Below are positions 35,313 to 46,508 of a stretch of DNA of 64,000 bases, piece after piece. Under the pieces are notes generated by a model that worked only from the letters and a program-made list of their open reading frames with translations, did not search any database and was not told where the DNA came from. Origin of the DNA: Thamnidium elegans (taxonomy: Eukaryota > Mucoromycota > Mucoromycetes > Mucorales > Mucoraceae); assembly GCA_025201345.1 (NCBI GenBank), contig JAIXMG010000004.1, positions 558,001 to 622,000 on the forward strand. Direction: 5' to 3'. The position numbers and the translations under genes are program-made. Position 1 is the first letter of the stretch. Every line of letters starts with the position of its first letter.

Positions 35313-36323
35313 TCAATAAATTGTATCATATTTTACTGCATTATTTTATTTTGTCTTACTTTAATCATATTTTATGCAAATGGTGTAATCATAAAGAAAA
35401 CGCTTAAATTCCGTGGCTTAGTTTCTAAAACTCGCGTATGAACTTCTTTTATAAAAGGCTATTAAAGTTACTTTACTTTTTATAATTATAAACAATATTA
35501 GTAGAAATATACGTCCCATGTAATCAAGTATATTACAATCATTTCGCGAAAATGAAATGGGTATTTTTTTTTTTTTTTTTTTTGTAATTTTCAAACAGTA
35601 GTTACACCCTCAGATTTACAGTAAATATTTCATTTTAGATGTATTAAAAGCGTCTAAATGAGTACATCATTGTCAGTGGGAGGTTTTTTTTTACCAAGAC
35701 AAAAGCCAACGCAGATCCGGAGTTATTAACAAACATCCCCAATTTTTGGTTTTAAAAAACAAAAGGGGTTGACCTCCCCCTCAAAATGAAAATCCAAAAA
35801 ACAGAAAAGTTTTTCAGTGATTGATATCAAAGATATATTTCATAAAACTGTTCTCTGCTATACAGCCTAGGTCCCAAGAAGCTTCCCCTGTTTCATAAGT
35901 TGCCAAAAAACTCTGTAGTGGGAACACTGCAGTGGTTTTTCGCTGAACTTTTTTTTTTTTTTTTTTTTTTTTTATGCAGTAGTTCGTACCCAGTAGCATT
36001 CTAATAGATTCCAATATGGTTTTTCTTAATACCGAGATAAATAATCTAGTGCATACTATCTTGGCATAGAGTACACAAAAAAAACATAATGCTTAAGAAC
36101 TGAGATAAAGTAATTCTTCAAAAATGATACTGATTAAATATGCAATGGGGTTAAAGAATAGGAAGTTTTTATTACAAATTCACTTTGAGTGACCGCTTCT
36201 TAACTTTAATGGTACAACTGATACGGGTCGTTAAATTGGGTACCGTGAGCACTGCAAACAAAATAAAATAAAAAATAGTGCTTCTCTTTTTCTTTTTTTA
36301 TTCTTATTATTCTTGAAAGTAAA
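35313..36323. other. Intergenic stretch
   Basis: About 1 kb. A minus-strand frame at 35814-36014 (ATG at 36014, split by an A/T run, ending in an aromatic-rich peptide) has plausible protein composition and could be a two-exon fragment, but I cannot identify it. The remainder is AT-rich. Confidence 0.45.
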
Positions 36324-37745
36324 ATGCCAGTAAATAAACGACCTTCGTTTGTAAACTTTCCTATACCGTTTGATCATCCTTACACAATTCCGACACTGGT
36401 TGCAACCGTAGGAGCATCTGCACTACTTTATTATTCACTACAAGCTTCTCATAAAGCCGATTTAAAAGAAGCTATCCGACAACAAGTAGTAGAAAAAAGA
36501 AGACATTTAAAACGAAAAGAAGATAAGTTTGCTAGTTTGAAAATCGAAAAGCAATATGTCAATCCTTTCAAGGAATGGAAAACGCAAAACGTTTCAGTTA
36601 TGGACTCTTTATGTTTATGGTTAGGTTTATATAACAACAATCAAATTTTAAAGGTACTATATAACTGTATGTAAAAAAGAAAGAAAAAAAAACAAAAAAA
36701 AACGCTGTTTTTTTTTAACTTGATTTATGTAGGATATACCGATAGTTAAACCTCGTACGGATTTAATTAAGACTGAAAATACATTTACGTGGTTGGGACA
36801 ATCTACTTGTATTTTTTCGATAGAAGGGTTAAGGATATTAACGGATCCTGTATTTGATCATGATAAGAGGTTAAGACCGTCACCTTGTTTAATGCAAGAT
36901 TTGAAAGGTTTGATAGATATTGTGCTGGTATCTCACCAACATTTCGATCATTTGGGTAAAAAAAAAAAAAAAAAAAAGTAGTACAAAAAAAAGAAAAAAG
37001 GAACAATGAAAAACTAAAATATTCACAGACGAAAAGGCTGTGATACAATTTGGTAATGATGTGACTTGGTACATTCCATTGGGACTTCGGGAATGGTTTG
37101 TAAAAAGAGGCGTAGAAAACGTAATAGAGTTAGACTGGTGGCAAGAAATTCATCATAAAGGTAGACCCGATATTTTAATTGCGTGTATACCTTCCATGGT
37201 AAGTAATTATACCCAAAAAAATAAAAAAATAAAAAAAACCTCATGTTTATTATTTTTAGCACGAAAGTCGTTCAACCACATTTGATAAAGATGAATCTTT
37301 ATGGTGTAGCTTCGTTTTAAAATCAAAACGAGACCGAATTTTTTTCTGGTAAAAAAAAAAAAAAAAAAAAAAAAAGTTTAAATTTTGTATGTAAACAAAT
37401 AAATGTCGTGGGTTACTAATATAAAGTAAAAAAAATTGCTTATATGATAGTGGTGATACTGGTTATGTACCCGAACTATTCCAATCTATTCGGGACCTGT
37501 ATGCCCCATTTACACTAGCAGCTATACCTATTGGGACGTTTGAACCACAATCCGTATTCAAATCACTTTATATGTCCCCACAAGAAGCAGCCAAGGCCCA
37601 TACTGATTTAGGAAATCCTGCACTGTCTGTGGGTATTCATTGGGGCACATTTATAAACTCTAATGAAAATTTTCAACATATTTCTGACATAAATAGTACT
37701 AGTAGATTTATTACAACTTGTTTTGGAGAAACTTTAATTATTTAA
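36324..37745 (+). CDS. NAPE-PLD/FMP30-like metallo-beta-lactamase hydrolase
   Basis: Five exons: 36324-36653, 36733-36955, 37029-37198, 37260-37348, 37451-37745; 368 aa. A hydrophobic segment near residues 22-39 suggests an organelle-membrane anchor, as in yeast Fmp30. The fold is marked by FTWLGQSTCIFSIEG, DPVFD, the zinc motif SHQHFDHLD (H-x-H-x-D-H, here Q-flanked but with all ligands), CGDTGY and the late GIHWGTF. The family hydrolyses N-acylphosphatidylethanolamine to N-acylethanolamines and helps mitochondrial cardiolipin balance in yeast. The QSTC and DTGY segments match NAPE-PLD better than general UlaG hydrolases. Confidence 0.9.
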
Positions 37746-37806
37746 AGAATAATAAAAAAAAAAGAATTCCCGAAAAAAAAAAAGTATTATATTAATTATT
37801 ATTATT

Positions 37807-39589
37807 TTATGCGTAATTTAAGAGGTTACAATCACCACCTTCATAAACATCTACTTTAGAAACCTTATGTTCTCCGTTCAAAGTACGATAATTTCTTTCG
37901 CGGTAAACATAGAAATCAATGTGGTTGCTATCGAAACTCCAACTACGATCTATAATTAAATTATTTTGGGATTAGATTACGAGGTGACACGAAATACATA
38001 TTATTTAAATTTTTGGTTTCTTCTCAACTTACCATCAACGAGCAAACAACCATTGTGTTTCTTGGAAGATCCAGGAATCTCCCAACCTTCGATTGCGGGT
38101 ACAAAGATTTTGGTATTTCTCTTAATATCGTTAGCGGCAATAGTAATAAAAGGACGAAGGGGAGTACCGAAAGCTATATATATACATATATATTGATTTT
38201 AAATTATTAATATTATTTTTATATATATGTATTATCTGATCTGATATAAACTTACAGGTTAAACCATAAGGATCTTCCTTCTTATCAACTTCCATGAAAC
38301 ACTTGTAATCATGACAATTACAACTACCGAGATTAATGATCTTGTTTCCTAAAACACCAGTGCCTTCCATAACTAAGGCATCAGCATAAGATTGAGGAAC
38401 AGTACCGAGAGTTTTACCATCACAGGTCTTGACATCAATAGATTTACCCTCACCATCATAGTCATCAGGGTGAGCAATCCAGTAGTAAGTAAGGTCAGAG
38501 CCCTTTTGGAGCAATTTACGCTTATCAGAGACACTAGAGGATTCAGATTCCTCAGTAGGCTTAGGTTTAGCGGAAGTGGTGGTAGTGGTGGTAGTGGTGG
38601 TAGTAGTAGTGGTAGTGGTAGTAGGCTTAGCGGTAGTGGTAGTAGTAGTAGTAGTGGTAGTAGGTTTAGCGGTAGTGGTTGTGGTGGTCTTCTTAGTAGT
38701 TCTCTTTCTGGTAGTAGTCTTGACTCTTCTAGTAGTACGAGAACTCTTGGTGTGACGACGAGTAGCAGTGGTCTTTTTGCCAACCTTATTCTTTACATCA
38801 ATAGTAGTAGCAATAGAAACAGGTCGTTTTTCACCGAGTTTAACACAATAATGAGCACCTGTCAATAAGTTATTACATGTGCCCTGATTAACAGAAGGGT
38901 TCATGTCGTAAAAATCGTCACGTTCGATGTTATACTTTTTGATGATTGAAGTACAAGTATCGGAATCTGTGACTATAATAGAAAATAAAGAAAAGTCAGT
39001 TAGGTTTTTTTAAATTGGTAAGTAATATATTTTTTTATATTACTTTTATGGGTTTGGATACAAGGAGTTTCAAATGTGGTGGCCCCTTCCTTAAAGACAC
39101 AGTATGATTTTCCAGAATACATGTTGGTACACTTTGAATTGACTTGAGGGTTCCATTCAAGAATGCTCTTCATGTGTACATTATATTTAAGACCGAGAGA
39201 GAAACAATTATCAGAACCAGAGACTAGTTTTTACAATGAAAAAAAAAGAAAGGAAAAAAATGTCAGGTTATATGTTTATGTTTATAATAAGAAAAGTTTA
39301 AATATTTCTTACTCTTGTGATATTTAAGACAATCATCGCCACGCTTTCTCAATGAAACAATTGAACCCTTTCTGTCTTGAACGAGATCTTCATGATCATC
39401 AATCAATTCATAAGGTGTTTCAGATGCATCATCAGCAGCGAAAGGAGCAAGATAACTAGCGGCAAAGTTGTTTACGCCAGTGAGATTACCGTGAACAATG
39501 GCAATTTCATTTTTAAGACCTAATAAATTGAAGGCGGATACGGTGCTTGCAGCCAATGAAATGGAAACAATAAGAGAGTTTAAGTGCAT
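37807..39589 (-). CDS. Secreted LysM protein with Thr-rich linker and DPBB/3D-like C-terminus
   Basis: Five exons: 39589-39313, 39223-39044, 38972-38256, 38173-38033, 37949-37807; 485 aa. A signal peptide (residues 1-19) is followed by two LysM-like repeats, each with a paired-cysteine pattern (DNCFSLGLKYNV..WNPQVN and DTCTSIIKKYNI..MNPSVN), which bind chitin or related GlcNAc polymers. A long Thr/Lys-rich linker (codons of ACC/ACT) precedes a C-terminal domain with YYWIAHPDDYDG, GKTLGTVP, VEGWEIPGS-like and HIDFYVY segments, suggesting a 3D/double-psi beta-barrel wall-active domain. Likely wall-bound or secreted. Domain identity of the last part is inferred. Confidence 0.8.
38575..38700. repeat. 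Trinucleotide repeat encoding a poly-Thr linker
   Basis: Imperfect GGTAGT-type units on the plus strand encode threonine tracts, broken by AKP, in the LysM protein. The same repeat makes long but spurious open frames on the opposite strand. Confidence 0.9.
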
Positions 39590-40078
39590 TGAAAAAATAA
39601 TAGAAACAAAGACTATTTGGAGAATGGAAGGGGGTTAGAAGGAAAGGGAAGGGTGGTTTTTGGGTGTTAATAGAAAAGAGAAAAGGAAAATAAAGAGTAA
39701 GAAAGAGATCAGTTTTTAAAGGTAAATTATTTATAATCTTTTTTTTTTTTTTTTTTTTTTTGTTAGAGTATCACAAATTGAAGTCAATTTATTTACGTGT
39801 TTCCTTTCTTTAAATTCTATCCTCTTGCGCTTTTCTTCCTTTTCCTACTAGTTCATTAAATTTCAATTAAAAATACAGAAAAATTTGGTAGAAATAATTC
39901 ATGTGTAACTGTATTCTTAATTACCAAAGAAGTTTCCGGAGAAACCTTTTTCATCCTTTTTTTGATGACGTTATCTTTTCATTCCCTAAACGCGCCCTAT
40001 TTCCATCTTTTGTGGTATTTTTTTATATTTTTGTTTACCTTCTTTATACAAAAATTTAAATAAATATATTAAACAAAG
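39590..40078. other. Intergenic, divergent promoter region (LysM / YPT1)
   Basis: Purine-rich just outside the LysM start, then a T22 run near 39740-39761 and AT-rich sequence before YPT1. No gene seen. Confidence 0.6.
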
Positions 40079-40868
40079 ATGAATCCAGAATAGTAGGTAA
40101 ATTATTATACACATAAAACTAGTCATTAACTTTATTATTAGTGATTACTTGTTCAAGCTTTTGCTTATTGGTGACTCTGGTGTAGGAAAGTCTTGTCTTT
40201 TATTACGTTTTGCTGATGATACCTATACTGAAAGTTACATCTCCACTATTGGTGTTGACTTTGTAAGACCTTTTTTTAATGGCAACAATTCCTTTTACTC
40301 ATCTTTATTTATAAATTAGAAAATCAGAACTATTGAACTTGAAGGAAAGACTGTCAAGTTACAGATTGTAAGTTTTCACAAAAGAGATGCTTTATTTATA
40401 TAAAAGGAAACTAGACTAAAAAAAAAAAAAAAAAAGTGGGATACTGCTGGACAAGAACGTTTCCGTACAATCACTTCTTCTTATTACCGTGGTGCACACG
40501 GTATCATTGTTGTTTATGATGTTACAGATGCAGACAGTTTTAACAATGTCAAGCAATGGTTACAAGAAATTGACCGTTATGCTGCTGAAGGAGTCAATAA
40601 ATTATTGGTTGGTAACAAGAGTGATTTGGTTGATAAAAAGGTTGTTGATTTAGAGCAAGCCCAAGAATTTGTTGATGGCCTTAGCATCCCCCTTTTGGAA
40701 ACCTCAGCCAAGGATGCTACTAACGTTGAGCAAGCCTTTTTAACAATGGCTAAACAAATTAAGGATAGAATGGGTTCAACAATGCAACAACAACAACAGG
40801 CTAAATCAACTGTTAAGGTTGGTCAAGGCGCTGCTGTTCAACCTCAACAATCTGGTGGTTGTTGTTAA
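40079..40868 (+). CDS. YPT1: Rab1-type small GTPase Ypt1
   Basis: Four exons: 40079-40092, 40142-40262, 40320-40367, 40437-40868; 204 aa. Begins [20 protein letters not shown], the Rab1/Ypt1 signature, with P loop GDSGVGKS, switch [17 protein letters not shown] and ETSAK. Ends in GGCC for double geranylgeranylation. It controls ER-to-Golgi transport and autophagy. The first exon is 14 nt. The Gln-rich stretch before the tail is the hypervariable region. Confidence 0.97.
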
Positions 40869-41119
40869 ATTCCCTCTTTTTTTTTTTTCTTCCCTCTCTA
40901 CTCTCTTTCTCTTTCTCTTTCTCCTTCTTCTCTCATATTTTAAATAAAGATTCCGATCATATAACCGATATATACCGAGTTTGAAGCCCTTTTTTGTTGT
41001 ATACCAATGTATTTATAAAAAGAACGGGTCCGTAAACCTACTTCTTTACCCTCTCTCTGTTTTTTTTAAAAAAAAAATATAATAAGAAGAACAACAGAAA
41101 TAAAAATAAAAAGAGAAAT

Positions 41120-42303
41120 ATGATGAATTGGGACTTTTCTCACTTGAATCCAACCAAAGCAGTTGGATTTCGATGGATGTATGGTTCAACACCAATGTCT
41201 GACTTAAATGTAAAGTAACTCAAAAATAAAAAAATAAAAAAATAGAAGCAGTGGTTTATTATAAGAAATTAGGTAATCTATACTAGTTGGATTGTTTATT
41301 TTGTATCCATTCTTGCTATTCGTTGGTATATGGCAGAACGAACTCGCATTGATAGATCACATAAAGTACTTGTATTTTATAATGGCTCAATGATTACCTG
41401 TAGTACATATATTTGGATAGCCGCTTCTTTCTCTTTATGGCAAACTGTGGTAAAAAAAAAAAAAAAAAAAAAAGTTGTACCTGTATTACAAAAAAAAATT
41501 AAAAAATAAAAAAATAAATAAATAAAAAAAACTAAAATAATAAAAAAAAAAGAAAAATAATAGCCCTCAAGGAAAGTTATTTACTTTTTGTCATGCTGTA
41601 GAATATGATTCATTTTCTCAATATGGTGGTTACATGTTTTATGCAATGTATCAATGTTACTTGATTCGATTTTGCGCTTTTTTTGATACAGTCATTTTAG
41701 CTTTAAGAAAGGTACACATATTAAAAAATAGTAACGTAATCCATTTTTATGATTTGCTAATAAATGTTATAGAAGTCAATACCATTCTTACATTGGTACC
41801 AGCATATGCTGATTATCCTCATGATGTGGTCTTGGTTACAAGACCAAAGTATTTTTGGAAGGTAAAAGTAACAGTAAAATAAAAATGTATCACTACTAAA
41901 TAAAGAAATAGTCTAGCAACCGGGATAATTAGCTTTGTACAAATATTTAAATATTTGTATTACTTTTGCAACTGTATTGATATCAAAAAAAATTGGATTA
42001 AGGTGAATATATATACATGTAAAATATATATTTTTTTTACTAAGCAAAAAAGTATATATACACTAGAATGCAGCCACTTCCTTTCAAGTTATACAATTTG
42101 TAGCGGCTATTGCATTAACAGCATACCAAATGAGTTTATGCCCACAATCAAACTGTGTCTTATTATCTGCTAGTATCAACGTTACCATGATTTATATGGT
42201 TGTCAAGTACTATGATACAAAAGAATCCTCTGTAGCGACTACACGTGAGCACTACAAACGAAGAAATAGTAATAAAAATATACACACACCTACTTTTGTG
42301 TAA
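41120..42303 (+). CDS. ELO-family membrane protein with degenerate elongase motifs
   Basis: Six exons: 41120-41214, 41287-41449, 41553-41711, 41773-41861, 41912-42002, 42067-42303; 277 aa, normal ELO length. Family order is clear: FFDTVILALRKKSIPFLHWY, a long helix, then TSFQVIQFVAAI. Yet three hallmark motifs are altered. K-x2-E-x2-D-T reads RFCAFFDT (Glu to Ala), H-x2-H-H reads HWYQH, and N-x2-V-H-x2-M-Y-x-Y-Y reads ISFVQIFKYLYY. The two changed histidines correspond to the pair that in human ELOVL7 attach the substrate. All junctions are in frame, so this is not obvious decay. It may be a pseudoenzyme or act differently. The end could differ if GTGAGC at 42245 is a donor. Confidence 0.8.
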
Positions 42304-42440
42304 CTGGTTACCTATTTTACTTTTCAAAATCCCCACACACATGTTTTTTTTTATTATTACTTTTATTATTTCTTCTTTTTCTTCTATTTTTTTTTTTTTT
42401 TTTTTTTTTTATATATTTTATTTAACATTAATAAAAAAAA

Positions 42441-45305
42441 ATGTATGAACGAGATGTATTTATTGCTGGTTCAGGTAAAAATAAATAAAAAAGTTTCTTC
42501 AGTTTCTATAGTAACTAACTCTTTTTTTTTTTTTCCTTTGTCTTTCAGGGGTATCTGGATTGTATGCAGCAATTGTTCTGTCTAAAATTGGTTTATCAGT
42601 TCATATAGCAGACACTGGTAAATAATAATGCAAATTACAAGACGTGTCAAAATTAAATTTCTTGTTTGTTTGTAGATGAAAATATAAACAATAACAATGA
42701 ATTACTTTTATTCTCACCGCGTAGTTTACAATTATTAGCCCAACTGGATTTATTAGGGCCGATCACTCAACGAGGTATACGTCATTGGAAGTTTGAAATC
42801 TATCAGACAAAAGGACAAGGCAGTAATGCGGTTATAATGGAACCACAAAGTATTCGATTATGGGACAACGAATCCACCGAATTTACCTACAGTATATCTT
42901 GTCAGAGATCAATCGTAATCGAAATCTTTAAAGATTATCTTGAAAAAGAGGGTATCCAAATTGATGAAAAACAAGAGATTATTCATATTGAAGAAAGGAA
43001 CCAAAAGCTATTATCGGATGCCGAATTATCTCTTTATTACCAGTACAGACCTTTACCAATGATACATCAACCTGATGAAAAAATATTGAAATCAATTCAT
43101 TTAAAGCATAGAGAGACAAAAGAAGTCAATGTGTGGAAATCACAAGCTATCATCGGAGCGGATGGTCAGATGAGTTTTATAAGGCAAAAATTAGGTATGA
43201 AAAAAAGAAAAAAAGGAAACTTGTAATTCACATTTGCGTTAATATATACAAAAAGGATTATCACTAGTAAATTATAAACAACAACAATATACAAGAGCGT
43301 TTTATACATTGCACATAGATATTGCATCTACAAATTTTCCCGGGGTTCGCCAAATATCAACCATATGTAAGAATAAGGATATACTGTACATTATAGGTAA
43401 GTGAATATATAAATGATCGTGGTACAGTGTAAATGTTGATAATTCCATTACACAATAAAGGTCATCAAACCCATTTATATATTACATTTGAACATAAACC
43501 AAGTTGGACTAAACTATCCATTGATGAGGAAATACCGCTTCATATCGCTACTAGGCATGTTAAATGTGTTATGGATCCTTATAATATTGAATTTCGAAAA
43601 GTGAGGAGTTATTACAGATGGAATGGTAAAAAAGAAAGAAAAAAAAATGCGTAGTTAGCTTAGCCATACTATTTTGTGTACTCACTTTTTTTTTTTTTTT
43701 TGTGTCGTAGGGAATAATATAAGTTCATGTGAAGAGTACAATGTAGATACAAGTTGCTTTTTAATTGGTAGTGCCGCGCAGTCAATGAACCCACCTGGTC
43801 TATTTGATATTAATACAAACATTGAACAAGTACAGAATTTATGTTGGAAATTAGCGCTTAGTTTACAACACAGTGCTTCACCCAAACTATTAGAAACTTT
43901 TGAACCAGAGGTCAGAATCAAGACGGAGGAATCGATGCACGCATCCGCCGTATTTACCAACCTGATTGGAGATTATTATAAAGAACTGACCAATAACCTG
44001 AACGCTTCTCACAGTCGAGATCTTGCTTACCAGTTACAGCGGTTTAAAAGTTGTTTTGTGGGTAATACACCCTTTACAGCCAATATTTTAAACAATGGTA
44101 GTAATAGCGATGGCATATTATTACCTGATGATACCGGTAGTACACCTTCGTTTGAGTTTATGGGTCCCCCTCGTTTGAGTAACAATTTCGCTCCCTCAGT
44201 GATGGCTGGATTCCTGGCACCAAATGCTAAATTAAAACCTTATACCTTATTTCAGTTATTATTTACTTCATCATCATCATCACAACAAACAATAAAACCT
44301 ACTACTACGCTCACCAATTTACCGAGTACAATAAAATCAATAGAGGAAATTAAAAACGTGTCATTAACAGTTACAACAAAGGATTTAAAAAACAGTAGAA
44401 GAAGAAGATCCAATTCAGTTACTACCAATAACCTATCTAGTATATGGTCTTCTATTCCATTATTTCAAAAGAATAGTAGTAGTAGTAATAGTAGTAGTGG
44501 AAACAAGAAACGATCGAATAATAATAGTCCCACTACTACTAGTTCTTCTACTGCTACATCAGCGACTGCGTTAATTTCGCCTGATCGATGGAAAAGTATT
44601 AAACCTAATCATCTTCAACTACTAGATCGAATTCAAAGCTTTAATAAGAACAGTTGTACATTTACCATCCTTATCTTTTGCGGATCCATTACAGAAACAC
44701 AGGAAAGGACAAGAAATTTTGTGAAACTATTAGAGTCTCCGGCATCCTTTATTCATCGGTATGAGCGAGCACATTCTAATCGTGATACTAACAATCGAAA
44801 CAGTACGGTCTCGTTAAATAGTCCAACCGCCGAATCCTTCTATCAGGGCGGCCGTCAATCCCTTGATCAGCCCAGACGAGATTCATTTGAATCGTTTGTA
44901 GATCAGTCCAGATTCTCGACCTCTACCATGTCTTCCAGTTCTACTTATAACCATCATGCTGTTTCAAATGCCTTGTTTTCGGTTTTGTTTATATCTAGTT
45001 CAACAAGAAGTGAAGCAGTCAAGTATTTAAATAACACTCCTCCCGCTACAGTGCATTCGACTTTTCCAAGTGGATTAACGCAGGTGTTTTTGGATCATGA
45101 TGGACAGTGCTATAAAGCCTATAATATAGGAAAACAAAATGAAGTCATTGTGATTCGACCAGACGGGTATATTGGAACACGTGCTCCCATTTTAAAAGAA
45201 GAAGAAGGCTTTGAACACGTTAGTTTATACTTTGATTCGTTTTTAAGACCACCTGTTGATATGAATACAGCAGCAGCAGTAGTAGCGGCAGGATATGATT
45301 GTTAA
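42441..45305 (+). CDS. PHBH-fold flavoprotein (phenol-hydroxylase-like) with degenerate GD motif
   Basis: Six exons: 42441-42474, 42549-42617, 42676-43194, 43256-43396, 43461-43625, 43711-45305; 840 aa. FAD Rossmann motif AGSGVSG and the DG motif GADGQMSFIR are intact. The third flavin motif, normally G-D-A-A-H-x-x-x-P, reads LIGSAAQSMNPPGLFDINTN, so the FAD-ribityl-binding Asp and the following His are replaced, though the trailing NLCWKLA is kept. A Ser/Thr/Asn-rich insert precedes a C-terminal thioredoxin-like domain ending in IVIRPDGYIG, as in phenol 2-monooxygenase. Exon 4-5 splicing is the least certain; phase supports it. It starts 137 bp after the ELO-like gene on the same strand. Confidence 0.75.
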
Positions 45306-45344
45306 TATATATTTGTAATGCTCTGTGTACACTTGTATCTCTCT

Positions 45345-45387
<43 letters not shown>

Positions 45388-45524
45388 ATACCATCTTATA
45401 CATAACAACAAAAGCATCTTTAATTTATTATAGCAAAAAAAAAAAAAAAAAAGATAATTTATTTACATATGTGTGTGTGTAAGCGTACAAATGGTTGGTA
45501 TTTATTTACTTGAAAGGATATATT

Positions 45525-46508
45525 TTAATCTACATCTTCTACCATATGACTGTATAAATATTCATTGTTTATCATGTGATTATTATCTTGTTCCAATGTA
45601 CACGACTCTCTCCAATTTCTTATTCCTTTTAAATAATTTTCATGCAAATCGGTCTTGTATTCATCTAATTTCTCCATGTTTTCAATGGCTAGATTTCTGC
45701 CTATAATTTGGATATCTTGACCACGCTGAGTCATCTTTTCTGCTTGTTGTAATGCTGCATCTAATAAATCTCCTGTGGTTGTGACAATTTTACCCATAAT
45801 TAAACGAAGAACATGGTCATACCAAAAAGAGATGAGTGGTACAGATTGAAGCAATCCTATTGTTTTATTAAATCATATGAAAATGACTACACACATTTTT
45901 CTTTTTTACCTTCTAGTGTCCAACTATCATCTTGTCTATATATTTTTAATAACCCGCTATCTTGATCTGTTTCTTTAAAATGAAGTGTGGTGATGGCAGG
46001 TACTTGGACTTGAAAAAATGATGGTAATATAGATGGTGAAATATTTTGTGTTAAATGAATTACGGCTGTATGGCTATATTATTTACAACATTAATATATA
46101 TATATATATATATATATAAAATCATATGAAAACAACTTGTTTTACCCATCAAACACGATATTATTCACATCGGGTTTAGTTCGATTCATTGCTTGCCAAA
46201 CAGTATAAACACTATATACATTTTTATCAATTATGTATTTTTTTTTTTAAAAAAAAAAATGGAACAAATATAACATACTATTGGATATTCATAACACCTT
46301 CTGTACTCATAATAGGTGATGTTAGTACGGCATTTTCAAAGAAATAATAGTCTAGTATTCTTTTGCGTTTAGTTGTGTTGTATGAAAACAAATCCTCAAC
46401 AATTGCTATGTCATAGTTAGTTTCTTCTTCTTTCTTATATCTTGATATATACTCACTTTTTATAAGTGCTGAGGGTGAGATTTGTGCATCGCTTCCATTG
46501 TCAGACAT
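45525..46508 (-). CDS. SigF-like NTF2-fold protein
   Basis: Four exons: 46508-46279, 46211-46146, 46073-45910, 45856-45525; 263 aa. The pattern ENAVLTSPIMSTEGVMNI, VFDGHTAVIHLTQNISPS and LEGLLQSVPLISFWYDHVLR matches a fungal family with an NTF2/SnoaL-like domain named after its SigF-like fold. There is no known reaction. WYDHVLRLIMGKI is the usual amphipathic end of the domain. A 24-codon longer reading from 46580 is possible but its peptide is a poor match. The stop lies 219 bp from the stop of the convergent flavoprotein gene. Confidence 0.7.

Noticed and set aside
36803..37074. Phe/Ser-rich minus-strand frames over the NAPE-PLD-like gene
   Set aside because: They are complementary to conserved exons and an A-rich intron.
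38373..38868. Long open frames (Leu/Pro-rich and Ser/Gly-rich) opposite or offset to the LysM gene
   Set aside because: They are reading-frame products of the same trinucleotide repeat that encodes the poly-Thr linker.
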